A DNA stretch of 64,000 nt from an uncultured Draconibacterium sp. (GTDB lineage: Bacteria > Bacteroidota > Bacteroidia > Bacteroidales > Prolixibacteraceae): positions 4,646,501 through 4,710,500 of the forward strand of contig NZ_OY781884.1 of NCBI RefSeq assembly GCF_963677155.1. The letters run 5' to 3'. The notes below the pieces were generated by a model. That model ran no database searches and was not told the DNA's origin. It was given only the letters and a program-made list of their open reading frames with translations. Every line of letters begins with the position of its first letter. The first letter of the stretch is position 1. A program made the position numbers and the translations under genes. This document shows, piece after piece, positions 1 to 8,516 of the stretch.

Positions 1-2461
1 TGGGCTGACCTTTGCCCTGGTTCGAAAAATCAGGTTCATCTTCACGTTCATGATTATGAGACGACATATTATCCCCAAAGTTATAAGTTAGTGTTGCTCC
101 AAATTGCCGGCCTCCCCACCAGCTTTTCGATACTTGTTTAAAGCCTGCTCCATTGGTTACTGTACTCCATTTTCGGGAATTAAATAAATCTTCGGCACTA
201 AGGCTTATACTAAATTTATCAAACGTTTTTCGGAGTCCTGCATCCAATGAGTAACTGGCTTTCTCGTGGCCCTGGGCAACCAATTGCCTGGCATTATAGT
301 CGCCATTTAATTGCAGGGTGTAAGATTTAGGTAAGGCTATGTTGGCAATCGTTTGTACGTTCCATGTAAAATTATCCTGCATTTTCCCGATAACCGGCGA
401 AGCAGCTCCCTGAGGTAAGTAGCTAAATCCATCAAGCTTGTAGTAAAATAAGTTTACAGATGTTGTAAGGTCAATCTTTTTGAAAAATCTGTCTTTCAAT
501 ACAAGTTCAGTTCCTGTAGATGTTGACTTTGTAATATTCTCATAAGTCGTTTTCATTATGTTGTTTTCCATATAACTGATGTTTTGGATGACATTTTCTG
601 TTGTCCGAAAATAACCAGAGAATGAGAACATGTGATTATCCCAGTTCTTTATGTAATTTAGTTCGAAAGAATTTGAATATTCAGGCTTCAGAAACGGGTT
701 TCCAAATGAAATATTTGTCGAATCGGTTATATTCAGAAACGGGTTTAGTTGTTCTTCCCAGGGACGGCTTATCCGGCGCGAATAATTTAACTGAACCTCA
801 TTAGCATTCGGTAACGAATAGGAAAGAAAAGTACTTGGGAACAATTTGAAATAGTGGGTTTTATAAGGGGCAACATCTTCCTCCGATTGCATATATGCCT
901 GCGAGCGGGTTACAACATTTGAGTATTCTCCACGCACTCCTGCCTGGTAAGAAAATTTCTCCAGTTTTCCTCCGTAAGTCCCGTAAATCGCGCGTACATT
1001 CTGATTATAGGTAAAACGGTTGAAAAGGGAGGTAACGGGGTGGAAGTTGTTTTCATTGCTTCCCGAATGGGTTTCTACCGGACTGACATTCTTATCGACT
1101 GTTCCTTTATATCCGGCTTCAATCTTATGCTTTTCGTTGATTGTATTAACATAGTCGGCCTGAAATTCCCAATTATGGTTACCCATATCGCTCTTCTGTT
1201 TCTGATAAGTGGACATTTCTTTATTATCTGCAAACAATGAAGTTTGTTTATAAACGGCAGGCTGCTTCATTTTCCACCTGTTGTAAGAAGCTGAAAGATC
1301 AATATTACTGTTGTCGCTGAATTCGTGCTTGTACCCCAATTGCAAATTACCTCCAAACATGTCGTTCTTCATCGACGAAGTACGGTTGCTTTGGGAATAA
1401 AAATCTGTGATGTTACTTCGGTAATCAATTGTGTTGTTATCTGTTCCACGGTCAATCATTGTCATACCTGAGAGCGACAGGTGGTCTTTCGTTGTAACAT
1501 GCCAGGTAAGTCCGGTACGGGCAAACCAGCTATTCCAGGTTCCTTTGCCCGCTGATTTCTGATTTAGATAGGTGGTATCTGCACCCAAATAATTCTGCCG
1601 GTTCGAATATCCACCGCTTTTAAATACCCAGCGGTTAAACCCCAAATTGGCAAAAGCATCCAGTTTGCTACTGCTGAAATTGAAGTTTGTGCTGGCGCTG
1701 TATCCTCCATGCGAATCGACACCTGCCTGCATACCGCCGTAATACCCTGCTTTACGGTTCTTTTTAAGGATAATATTGATAATTCCTGCTGTTCCCTCGG
1801 GGCTGTACTTTGCCGAAGGATTGGTAGTAATCTCTATTTTTTCGATACTCTCTGCGGGCAACTGTCGTAGTATTTGCCCCCGGTTTTGGGAAGACAACCC
1901 TGATGCCTTTCCATCTATCCATACAGTTACAGATGAATTTCCGCGCAATGATACTTCTCCTTTATTACCGACTTTCACCGATGGAATATTACGAAGCACA
2001 TCGCTGGCCGATCCACCTGTTGATGCGATATTCTGGGCAACATTAAAAACTTTTTTATCCAACTCAAATTTCATTTGCGACCTTAAACCTTTAACCTGCA
2101 CTTCTTCAATCCCAACTACATCTTTAGACAGAAGAATTGGAGGAATATCAACAACGTTATTCTCATTAGTAACAACAATAGCTGTTTCATAAGCAACATA
2201 ACCTATCATCGATGCTTTTAAAATAAACGTATCAACAGGCAGATTTTCTACTGTAAATATTCCTTCCTTGTTGGTAATCGCACCTTTGGGCTGGTAATCG
2301 TCTGCCCCTTTTTTTGTTATGCTGATAGTAACAAACTCAAGGGGCTCATTTGTTTGTGTATCGAGCACCTTTCCTTTTACTGTCCCGGGAAATTTTTCGG
2401 CAGCATGGGTGTTGCCAAATAAGGTTATCATAAAAATAACACTGACTATTAATTGTTTCAT
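1..2461 (-). CDS. TonB-dependent receptor-like outer membrane beta-barrel protein (partial, cut at window edge)
   Basis: The frame is open from an ATG at 2461 leftward to the window edge (about 820 codons), so only the extreme C-terminus is missing. It opens with a signal peptide ending near THAAEK. A carboxypeptidase-regulatory-like beta-sandwich follows (about residues 25-110, 'GKVLDTQTNEPLEFVTI'), then a TonB plug ('VLRNIPSVKVGNKGEVSLRG', 'IWIDGK'-type segment, 'GTAGIINIILKKN') and a long barrel rich in alternating aromatic strands. This is the pattern of the Bacteroidota 'outer membrane beta-barrel family' (OMP_b-brl_3), whose ligands are mostly unknown. The last visible residues are acidic/His-rich (HNHEREDEPDF), possibly a barrel loop or tail. 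It is divergent from a LytS/LytTR pair, which may regulate it. Confidence 0.85.
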   Translation of the reverse strand, partial: MKQLIVSVIFMITLFGNTHAAEKFPGTVKGKVLDTQTNEPLEFVTISITKKGADDYQPKGAITNKEGIFTVENLPVDTFILKASMIGYVAYETAIVVTNENNVVDIPPILLSKDVVGIEEVQVKGLRSQMKFELDKKVFNVAQNIASTGGSASDVLRNIPSVKVGNKGEVSLRGNSSVTVWIDGKASGLSSQNRGQILRQLPAESIEKIEITTNPSAKYSPEGTAGIINIILKKNRKAGYYGGMQAGVDSHGGYSASTNFNFSSSKLDAFANLGFNRWVFKSGGYSNRQNYLGADTTYLNQKSAGKGTWNSWFARTGLTWHVTTKDHLSLSGMTMIDRGTDNNTIDYRSNITDFYSQSNRTSSMKNDMFGGNLQLGYKHEFSDNSNIDLSASYNRWKMKQPAVYKQTSLFADNKEMSTYQKQKSDMGNHNWEFQADYVNTINEKHKIEAGYKGTVDKNVSPVETHSGSNENNFHPVTSLFNRFTYNQNVRAIYGTYGGKLEKFSYQAGVRGEYSNVVTRSQAYMQSEEDVAPYKTHYFKLFPSTFLSYSLPNANEVQLNYSRRISRPWEEQLNPFLNITDSTNISFGNPFLKPEYSNSFELNYIKNWDNHMFSFSGYFRTTENVIQNISYMENNIMKTTYENITKSTSTGTELVLKDRFFKKIDLTTSVNLFYYKLDGFSYLPQGAASPVIGKMQDNFTWNVQTIANIALPKSYTLQLNGDYNARQLVAQGHEKASYSLDAGLRKTFDKFSISLSAEDLFNSRKWSTVTNGAGFKQVSKSWWGGRQFGATLTYNFGDNMSSHNHEREDEPDFSNQGKGQP

Positions 2462-2604
2462 GACTTATAATTTGTCCGTAAAATTGTTGAATAAGAATGT
2501 GGGTTGTTTGCGATATCCGGGCAAAACGAAAAAATGCAGGCTGATAACGAAAAACCGGGCTTTTATAGGTTGCCGTTTATTTCCCGAATAATACTGTGTT
2601 TCAT

Positions 2605-2612
2605 TATCTTTG
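2605..2612 (+). promoter_or_regulatory. Bacteroidota -7 box (TAnnTTTG) before the kinase gene
   Basis: TATCTTTG matches the Bacteroidota -7 consensus TAnnTTTG and lies 15 bases before the ATG of the histidine kinase. I see no convincing -33 TTTG box at the expected distance, so this is a candidate only. Confidence 0.4.
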
Positions 2613-2627
2613 TGAAAAGTTTTTGCT

Positions 2628-3644
2628 ATGCAAATTGATAAACTTACTTCCCGAAAATCGATAATAATATCCAGTCTGTTATTGGCGATATTTATTATTT
2701 ATCCCAACATTGTTTACTTACGATGGGACCTGGAAGATATTGAGTTTTACGGCGGGAAAGTTCCGTTTTTTGTTCTGTTTGCTTTTCGTTATGTTTTTTT
2801 TGCCACAATCATTTATATTTCCTTTCAGGTTAATGTTCGCCACCTTAGTAAAGACACTCTTGCAAAAAGGCTGGGGCGCATTCTGGTGATTGTCCTGGTT
2901 TCTTATGGTATTTATATTCTCATTGCATTTGCTATTGTCCCGCATGGCGACAGTTTTAATGATATACTGATATTCCAGTTTGCCATTGTTTTTTTACTCT
3001 GTGTACTCCTTGGGCAAATTTTGGCTATGTATTCAGAGCAGCGAAAAAAAGAACAGGAAATAGAACAATTAAAAGTTGAAAGCCTGCAAAGCCGCTGCGA
3101 AGCCCTGGCAAACCAGATTAATCCACACTTCTTTTTCAATTCACTCGGAGGTCTTTCTTCCCTTGTCAGGGAAGATGATAAAGAGCGAACGCTTGAATAT
3201 GTAAACAAGTTGTCGGCGGTTTTTCGCTATATATTGCAAAGCGACAAAAAAGGCCTGGTAACATTGGACGAAGAATTCAACTTTCTTGAATCATACCGTT
3301 ATCTCCTTGAGGTTCGTTATGCAAATAAGCTTTCGTTTGATATTGCGATTGATAGTAAAAACAGAAAACTGAAGCTCCCGGTATTATCACTGTTGCCTCT
3401 AATTGAGAACGTTGTAAAACACAATGTCATTGATAGCGAAAACAGGATGGTTGTTTCGGTTCTGGTAAATGAGAAGTCGGAAGTTGTTGTCTCTAATCCA
3501 ATCCATAAAAAGCTGGAAGAATCTCTTTCGAATGGAATCGGCTTAACGAATTTGAAAAACCGCTTTATGCTGTTAATGGATTCGCCTATACAGATAGAAA
3601 AGACCGATGAAATGTTTCTGGTATATTTGCCTTTAAAAGATTAG
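2628..3644 (+). CDS. LytS/YehU-type sensor histidine kinase
   Basis: 338 aa membrane kinase of the His_kinase (PF06580) type. Four hydrophobic segments (about residues 11-30, 45-66, 84-104, 111-133) form the sensor. A short coiled coil (136-158) leads to the H-box 'NQINPHFFFNSL', whose phosphoacceptor is His167. The ATP-binding part shows the N-box 'LPLIENVVKHN' (Asn261) and a G-box 'GIGLTNLKNRF'. There is no periplasmic sensor domain, so the signal is probably sensed in the membrane. The stop lies 4 bases before the next ATG, so it is co-transcribed with the LytTR regulator. It is divergent from the receptor gene at the left edge. Confidence 0.93.
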   Translation: MQIDKLTSRKSIIISSLLLAIFIIYPNIVYLRWDLEDIEFYGGKVPFFVLFAFRYVFFATIIYISFQVNVRHLSKDTLAKRLGRILVIVLVSYGIYILIAFAIVPHGDSFNDILIFQFAIVFLLCVLLGQILAMYSEQRKKEQEIEQLKVESLQSRCEALANQINPHFFFNSLGGLSSLVREDDKERTLEYVNKLSAVFRYILQSDKKGLVTLDEEFNFLESYRYLLEVRYANKLSFDIAIDSKNRKLKLPVLSLLPLIENVVKHNVIDSENRMVVSVLVNEKSEVVVSNPIHKKLEESLSNGIGLTNLKNRFMLLMDSPIQIEKTDEMFLVYLPLKD

Positions 3645-3648
3645 ATAC

Positions 3649-4398
3649 ATGAGAGTATTGATAGTAGAAGACGAAACTTCGGCATATATCAATCTGAAGA
3701 AGATACTCGAAGAAGTCGATAATACAATCGAGATTGCGAAAAACACCGAAAGTGTAAAACAAACCGTAAAATGGTTGGAAAACAATGTTGCTCCCGACCT
3801 TATTTTCATGGATATCCACTTGTCTGACGGGTCGGCTTTCAACATCTTTTACCTGATAACAGTTGATGCACCCATTGTTTTCACAACCGCCTATGATGAA
3901 TATGCGATTGAGGCATTTAAGGTTAACAGCATTGACTATCTGATGAAGCCTATTGAGAAAAGCGAAGTAAAACGTGCTCTTGATAAATACCGGAAATTAA
4001 ACGGGCATGATTTGGTAAAATATATCAACCAGTTGTCTCAATTAATACCTCCGGGAAGGTACCCGGAAAAGCTCCTAATCCCTGTAAATGACAAGTTAAT
4101 TCAGGTAGCCCTAAACGAAGTTGCCTGCTTTTATACTACAGATAATTCAACCCAAATCATACTTCTCGACGGACAAAAATTTTCCTACAATAAAAGTTTG
4201 GATAGTATTGTAAATACAGTAGATCCTTCGTTATTTTTTAGGGCAAATAAGCAGTTTGTTATTGCAAAAAAACATATTAGCGACATTACAATTTGGTTTG
4301 ATAACCGGCTTTTGATTTCACTAATGGTTGAAACACCAGAGCGAATTTATATCAGCAAAAATAAAGCTGCATCATTTAAGCAATGGATGATTTCGTAA
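3649..4398 (+). CDS. LytTR family response regulator
   Basis: 249 aa. The N-terminal receiver domain starts 'MRVLIVEDETSAY' with the acidic pair E7/D8. The phosphoacceptor Asp55 sits in 'LIFMDIHLSDG', with Thr80 ('FTTAYDEYAIEAF') and Lys100 ('DYLMKP') as the other conserved receiver residues. From about residue 140 a LytTR DNA-binding domain follows ('LIPVNDKLIQVALNEVACFY ... FFRANKQFVIAKKHI'). It pairs with the kinase immediately upstream. A plausible target is the receptor gene at 1-2461, because these pairs in Bacteroidota often adjoin their regulon; the sequence does not prove it. Confidence 0.95.
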   Translation: MRVLIVEDETSAYINLKKILEEVDNTIEIAKNTESVKQTVKWLENNVAPDLIFMDIHLSDGSAFNIFYLITVDAPIVFTTAYDEYAIEAFKVNSIDYLMKPIEKSEVKRALDKYRKLNGHDLVKYINQLSQLIPPGRYPEKLLIPVNDKLIQVALNEVACFYTTDNSTQIILLDGQKFSYNKSLDSIVNTVDPSLFFRANKQFVIAKKHISDITIWFDNRLLISLMVETPERIYISKNKAASFKQWMIS

Positions 4399-4526
4399 GC
4401 GACAGATTGTATTATACACACATGCATGCATCGATTAGCGAACTAAAGATTCAAACAAGAGCAATACAACTGTCAATCTTCTAATGCTTTATCGATAGAA
4501 TACCTATTGGAACATCTAATCTCTGT

Positions 4527-4553
4527 GGGGGCAGTTCCCCGCTGCTTGCAGCG
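4527..4553 (+). repeat. REP/IS200-like hairpin upstream of the truncated transposase
   Basis: Two adjacent inverted repeats lie just before the transposase start: GGGG-cagtt-CCCC (4528-4540) and CGCTGC-TT-GCAGCG (4540-4553, a perfect 6-bp stem with a TT loop). The composition 'ccccgctgcttgcagcg' is that of the foldback recognised by IS200/IS605-type or REP-associated (RAYT) transposases. The usual closing GGGG on the 3' side is absent here. Confidence 0.55.
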
Positions 4554-4573
4554 TAAATTTAGTAAATTTGTGA

Positions 4574-4873
4574 ATGCGAGAAAGTTCATACATTCATAAA
4601 TCACATAATGTATCGGTCTTGTTATACCATTTTGTTTGCCCAGCTAAATACCGACGGGTTGTTTTTAGTAATGAGGTTGACCAAAGTTTGAAAACTATTT
4701 GCCAGGAGATAGAGAAGCGTTACTCAGTGTATTTTATAGAAATAGGTACAGACAATGATCATGTACATTTTTTTGTTCAATCAGTTCCGACTCAAAGCGC
4801 AACGCAGATAATCAAAATGTTGAAAAGTATCACAGCAAGAGAAATATTCCGACAGCACCCAGAAGTAAAGAAA
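4574..4873 (+). pseudogene. tnpA: Truncated IS200/IS605-family TnpA (Y1 transposase)
   Basis: The reading frame continues to 4939, but only the first about 100 residues belong to the transposase: 'HNVSVLLYHFVCPAKYRRVVF', the metal-binding HUH motif 'DNDHVHFF', and 'IIKMLKSITAREIFRQHPEVKK'. In complete relatives the chain continues into a Trp/Gly-rich segment and the catalytic Tyr helix. Here, after EVKK (about 4873), the DNA becomes a piece of a GH3 glycosidase gene read backwards. The catalytic Tyr is therefore missing and the protein should be inactive. A REP-like hairpin lies 20 bases upstream, so this is the left end of an element whose right end was deleted. Confidence 0.75.
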
Positions 4874-5011
4874 CATTTCCCAACCCATGGGGCAGAGCAA
4901 CTGGCCCAGCTTTTCATCCAGAGTCATGCGGTTCAGTAAATCCTGTGTTCGCTCCTCAACCGAATACTGATTGATAGATTGGTTTTTGGGTTTGCGCACT
5001 TGCGAAATTGC
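4874..5011 (-). pseudogene. Fragment of a GH3 beta-glucosidase-like gene
   Basis: On the minus strand the frame from 5011 to about 4874 reads '...PKNQSINQYSVEERTQDLL', then 'NRMTLDEKLGQLLCPMGWEM'. This is the hallmark N-terminal region of Bacteroidota family 3 glycoside hydrolases, where 'LLxxMTLxEKxGQ' precedes the TIM barrel. Upstream, a TAG at 5012-5014 cuts off the signal peptide; downstream, the frame runs into transposase DNA after GWEM. About 45 of roughly 750 codons remain. Together with the IS200 relic this marks an insertion/deletion scar. It is non-functional; the GTG at 4999 is not a real start. Confidence 0.7.
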
Positions 5012-5096
5012 CTATCTCCAGTAAACTAAGAAGGATTTTGTACCACATAACTGAATTTTTTGTTGGTTTAAAAATTAAGGCGCAGAAATATGTATT

Positions 5097-5112
5097 ACGA
5101 TTAAATAATCGT
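5097..5112. repeat. Short inverted repeat ACGATTA-aa-TAATCGT
   Basis: A perfect 7-bp inverted repeat with a 2-base spacer lies between the GH3 fragment and the rsmE stop codon. There is no T-tract, so it is not a convincing terminator. It may be an operator or chance. Confidence 0.25.
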
Positions 5113-5171
5113 GAGATTTGAGCAGAACAGTTCGACGATTAAAGTATTATTGACAATACCGGATTCCGCTA

Positions 5172-5873
5172 TTACTCGTTTGCCAGGTTAACAATGTGGC
5201 AGGCAACAACACCGGCCGTTTCGGTGCGCAGCCGGGCATTTCCTAACGAGATTGCTTCAAATCCGTTCTCTAAAGCGAGTGCTATTTCTTCGGGACTAAA
5301 ATCACCTTCAGGGCCAATCAAAATAAGCACTTTATTGCTGGGGTTTACCACGTTTTTTAGGTGTTGTTTTTCCCCTTCGTTACAATGAGCAATAAACTTT
5401 TTTGTTTCAGTAGCTTGTGATAAGAGGTCGGAAAGTTTTGTCAACCCATTGAGTTTCGGTAGGTAGGCTTTTACTGATTGTTTCATGGCCGAAACCAGAA
5501 TTTTCTCCAAACGCTCGGGTTTTATCACTTTACGTTCCGAATGTTCCGAAAGAAGAGGGGTGACCTCGTCTATCCCAATCTCGGTGCATTTCTCCAGAAA
5601 CCATTCTGTGCGGTCGATGTTTTTGGTTGGGGCAATGGCAATGTGCAAATGAAAATCTTTTTTGCCAAAATCAGTTTGTGACTCAATAATGCTGAGTTGG
5701 CATTTTTTAGGATTGGCATTTTGAATTCTTGCTTTGTAGAATCCGCCTTTACCATCTACTAGCTCAATCTCGTCGCCTTCTTTTAAGCGAAGCACACGGA
5801 TGGCATGTTTCGATTCGGTTTCATTTAAAATAACTTCGGCACCTGAAATATCCGGGACATAAAATAATTGCAT
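5172..5873 (-). CDS. rsmE: 16S rRNA m3U1498 methyltransferase RsmE
   Basis: 233 aa, the normal RsmE length. It methylates N3 of U1498 in 16S rRNA using SAM. The N-terminal PUA-like domain begins 'MQLFYVPDISGAEVILNETES' and contains 'HAIRVLRLKEGDEIELVDGKG'. The C-terminal SPOUT domain carries the knot motifs 'HIAIAPTKNIDRTEWFLEKC', 'TEIGIDEVTPLLSEHSERK', 'LILIGPEGDFSPEE' and 'ISLGNARLRTETAGVVA'. The ATG at 5873 has a TAACTTTG box (minus strand) 24 bases upstream. It stands alone; cydB ends 92 bases upstream on the same strand. Confidence 0.96.
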   Translation of the reverse strand: MQLFYVPDISGAEVILNETESKHAIRVLRLKEGDEIELVDGKGGFYKARIQNANPKKCQLSIIESQTDFGKKDFHLHIAIAPTKNIDRTEWFLEKCTEIGIDEVTPLLSEHSERKVIKPERLEKILVSAMKQSVKAYLPKLNGLTKLSDLLSQATETKKFIAHCNEGEKQHLKNVVNPSNKVLILIGPEGDFSPEEIALALENGFEAISLGNARLRTETAGVVACHIVNLANE

Positions 5874-5896
5874 GGATTCAAAACTTTTTCAAGTGC

Positions 5897-5904
5897 CAAA
5901 GTTA
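5897..5904 (-). promoter_or_regulatory. Candidate -7 box for rsmE
   Basis: The minus strand reads TAACTTTG, matching TAnnTTTG, with its 3' end 24 bases before the rsmE ATG. No clear -33 element was seen. Confidence 0.4.
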
Positions 5905-5965
5905 GTAAAAATGTTATTCCGATTCTGTAGAAATAACGAAGTCGTGAATAACGAAAACGGTGAAT

Positions 5966-6970
5966 TTATGCTTCCAGCTCTTCACTAAACTTAAATGTTT
6001 TATACAAGTATCCCATAGCCGGGAAAATTATGAATATTCCAACAATCAATGCAATTAATAAAAATAGCTGTACTTGTTCCGGTGCTTTTGCCGCCTGAAT
6101 GGTAATATCGTGGCCGCTGTTTGTTTTTACCAGCACCGGAAACTGAATGGCAAACCATCCGGTAACAATTAGCGTAGTTTGAAGCCCCGCTGTTACTCGT
6201 AGCCAGTTGCCTTTGTTTTTATTCAGGAAATACCAGAAAGCCGGTAGTGCAAGTGTGGCAATAACTATACAAGTTATACTTATACGTGAGTTGATAAAAT
6301 CTTTCAATAGCGGGTGACCCGCAACTTTCGCTGTTGCAAATACAATTGCTCCCATTACAACCAGCGAAATCATCAAGCGCTTGGTCATGCGAGTGAAGTA
6401 GATAAAGTAGTTTTTATCTTCAATTTCGCTAACGGTAAAAATACCCGCCAAAAAGGCAAATAGCAGCACCATAAACAAGCCCATACTTACCGAAAACCAG
6501 TTTAACCACGGATGGATGTATACGGCATAAAAACCAAGCTGATAATCCATGGATATTTCTCCTAAGATCAGTCCTCCAACGGTTACGCCTAAAAAGAATG
6601 TTGTAAACAAGCTTGAGTAGCGAAATATGACCGAATAAATAGCTCTCGGACGTTTTTCGTCGATATCGTAATGGCGGAATGTAAATGCAGATCCACGAGC
6701 GATAATACCAAGCAGCACCAACAGAACAGGAATGTGCAATGCTGTAAGAACCGTGGAATAAACCGACGGGAATCCAACAAACAAGATTACAACCACTAAA
6801 ATGAGCCAGACGTGGTTGGCTTCCCAAACCGGGGCAATAGCGCGGGATACAATTTTTGAGGCTTTACCTCTCGATAAAAGTTCGAGAATTCCGCCGCCAA
6901 AATCGGCGCCGCCAAGCAAAACGTAAAGCATTAAACAAATAACCAATATAATGAGATTAGCTTCAGCCAT
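5966..6970 (-). CDS. cydB: Cytochrome bd ubiquinol oxidase subunit II
   Basis: 334 aa, about eight membrane segments. With CydA it forms the bd-type quinol:O2 oxidoreductase in the inner membrane. Family signatures visible include 'LLGGADFGGGILELLSRG', 'IAPVWEANHVWLILVVVILF', 'FPSVYSTVLTALHIPVLLVL', 'ARGSAFTFRHYD' and 'FSSLF'-type helix III. The ATG overlaps the 3' end of cydA by 8 bases, indicating translational coupling. It is shorter than the E. coli protein (379 aa) but normal for the Bacteroidota/short Q-loop class. No CydX-like small ORF was recognised next to it. Confidence 0.96.
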   Translation of the reverse strand: MAEANLIILVICLMLYVLLGGADFGGGILELLSRGKASKIVSRAIAPVWEANHVWLILVVVILFVGFPSVYSTVLTALHIPVLLVLLGIIARGSAFTFRHYDIDEKRPRAIYSVIFRYSSLFTTFFLGVTVGGLILGEISMDYQLGFYAVYIHPWLNWFSVSMGLFMVLLFAFLAGIFTVSEIEDKNYFIYFTRMTKRLMISLVVMGAIVFATAKVAGHPLLKDFINSRISITCIVIATLALPAFWYFLNKNKGNWLRVTAGLQTTLIVTGWFAIQFPVLVKTNSGHDITIQAAKAPEQVQLFLLIALIVGIFIIFPAMGYLYKTFKFSEELEA

Positions 6971-8273
6971 TTTTTAGATATTTTGATTGTAATAGTTGTA
7001 TTTGGCGACTTAACAGCCAGGTAACGACAAAAGTTAATATGACATAAACCGCAGTAATGGTGTAAAAAGTGTACTGTATTCCGGGCATTGGCGTTAACGA
7101 GTCTTTCGTTTTCATAATACCGTAAATGATCCACGGCTGTCGCCCTACTTCGGTAACAACCCAACCGGCCTCTACCGCAATAAAACCAAGCGGAGTAGCA
7201 ATGGAGAGCATGCGCAACCACCATTTCTTTTCCAGCCAGTGTTTCCATTTGTAGGTTCCGGCAAAAAACAGTGCGGCAATCAGCATCAGAAACATTCCAA
7301 TCCCAACCATTAACTGAAATGAATAGTGGGTGATCGGTACCGGCGGCCACTCTTCTTCCGGAAATTCTTCCAGACCTTTAACTTCGGCGTTAAAATCACC
7401 ATGAGCCAGGAAACTCAGAAATCCGGGAAGTTTTATCGCGTAGTTTACTTCGCGGTTTTCCACGTCAGGAATTCCGCCGATGATTAGAGATGCTTTTTCC
7501 TCTGTTTTGAAATGCGACTCGAAAGCAGCCAGTTTAGCCGGCTGTAGTTTGGCAACGTTTTTTGCCGCCAAATCGCCACTTAAGGGTTGAAGAACTGCAG
7601 CTACCGATGCAAATGCCAGTGCTATGGTTATGGCTTTGGCGTGAATCTCCAGTTTATTTTTCATGTACAATACTGCATGTACTCCGGCCACTGCAAATCC
7701 GGTTGCCGAAAAAGCTGCAATTGTCATATGGTGCGCCTGCGAGAACCATGCTTTGTTGAACATGGCCTTTACCGGATCGATGTTAAAAGCTTGTCCGTCA
7801 ATCCAGTCGAAACCCGAAGGAGCATTCATCCAGGCGTTGGCCGAAACCACAAAAATACCTGAAAGTACACCTGCAATTCCTACTACCATTCCGGTATAAA
7901 GGTGAACCCATTTATTCAGGCGTTTCCAACCGTACAGGAATAATCCCAGGGCGATGGCTTCCACAAAAAAAGCCGTTCCTTCCCACGAAAAGGGCATCCC
8001 AAAAATTGGCCCGGCGTGTTCCATAAATGTGGGCCATAACATTCCCAACTCAAATGATAATACGGTACCGGATACGGCACCAACGGCAAAAAATATTGCT
8101 ACACCTTTTGCCCAGGCTTTTGCCAAATCGAGGTAAACCGGATTTTTTGTTCGCAGCCATTTCCACTCGGCAACAAACATGAACCACGGCATTACCATTC
8201 CTATACAGGCAAATACGATGTGAAATCCTAACGAAACGGCCATTTGCATTCTAGCGGCCATAAATTCAGTCAT
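6963..8273 (-). CDS. cydA: Cytochrome bd ubiquinol oxidase subunit I
   Basis: 436 aa, with the haem-carrying quinol oxidase subunit's hallmarks: 'MAVSLGFHIVFACIGMVMPW' (haem-ligand His near residue 18), 'FEGTAFFVEAIALG'-type helix III, 'AHHMTIAAFSATGFAVAG' (second His), the quinol-binding loop 'KLQPAKLAAFESHFKTEEKA', and 'VTEVGRQPWIIYGIMKTKD' (GRQPW motif). The Q-loop is short, as in Geobacillus-type enzymes. It is the first gene of cydAB. The 243 bases upstream hold no gene and probably the promoter; I found no good Bacteroidota -7 match there. Oxygen-responsive control is likely by analogy only. Confidence 0.97.
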   Translation of the reverse strand: MTEFMAARMQMAVSLGFHIVFACIGMVMPWFMFVAEWKWLRTKNPVYLDLAKAWAKGVAIFFAVGAVSGTVLSFELGMLWPTFMEHAGPIFGMPFSWEGTAFFVEAIALGLFLYGWKRLNKWVHLYTGMVVGIAGVLSGIFVVSANAWMNAPSGFDWIDGQAFNIDPVKAMFNKAWFSQAHHMTIAAFSATGFAVAGVHAVLYMKNKLEIHAKAITIALAFASVAAVLQPLSGDLAAKNVAKLQPAKLAAFESHFKTEEKASLIIGGIPDVENREVNYAIKLPGFLSFLAHGDFNAEVKGLEEFPEEEWPPVPITHYSFQLMVGIGMFLMLIAALFFAGTYKWKHWLEKKWWLRMLSIATPLGFIAVEAGWVVTEVGRQPWIIYGIMKTKDSLTPMPGIQYTFYTITAVYVILTFVVTWLLSRQIQLLQSKYLKNG

Positions 8274-8516
8274 TTTTTATACTATTTTCTGTTTACATTG
8301 TATGCCATTCTTAACAACAATTGTCGCTTGTAGTTTGAGCTTTCTTGTCGATTTATGCATTCTATATAAGCAAAAACATTCAATGTGTTGATTGATTGGG
8401 ATATAGACTTGTGAAATTGCGTAGTTGTATTACTAATTTAGAAAATACAATTGAGTAATAACAGGGGGTGTAAGAATTTTAAGTAAACTAAAGTTTAATA
8501 ATATGCTGTGAAATTG

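Noticed and set aside
5097-5112. Terminator downstream of rsmE
   Set aside because: It is a perfect but short inverted repeat without a T-run.
7562-8136. Several plus-strand frames opposite cydA
   Set aside because: They are shadows of the cydA coding frame and hold no recognisable protein.
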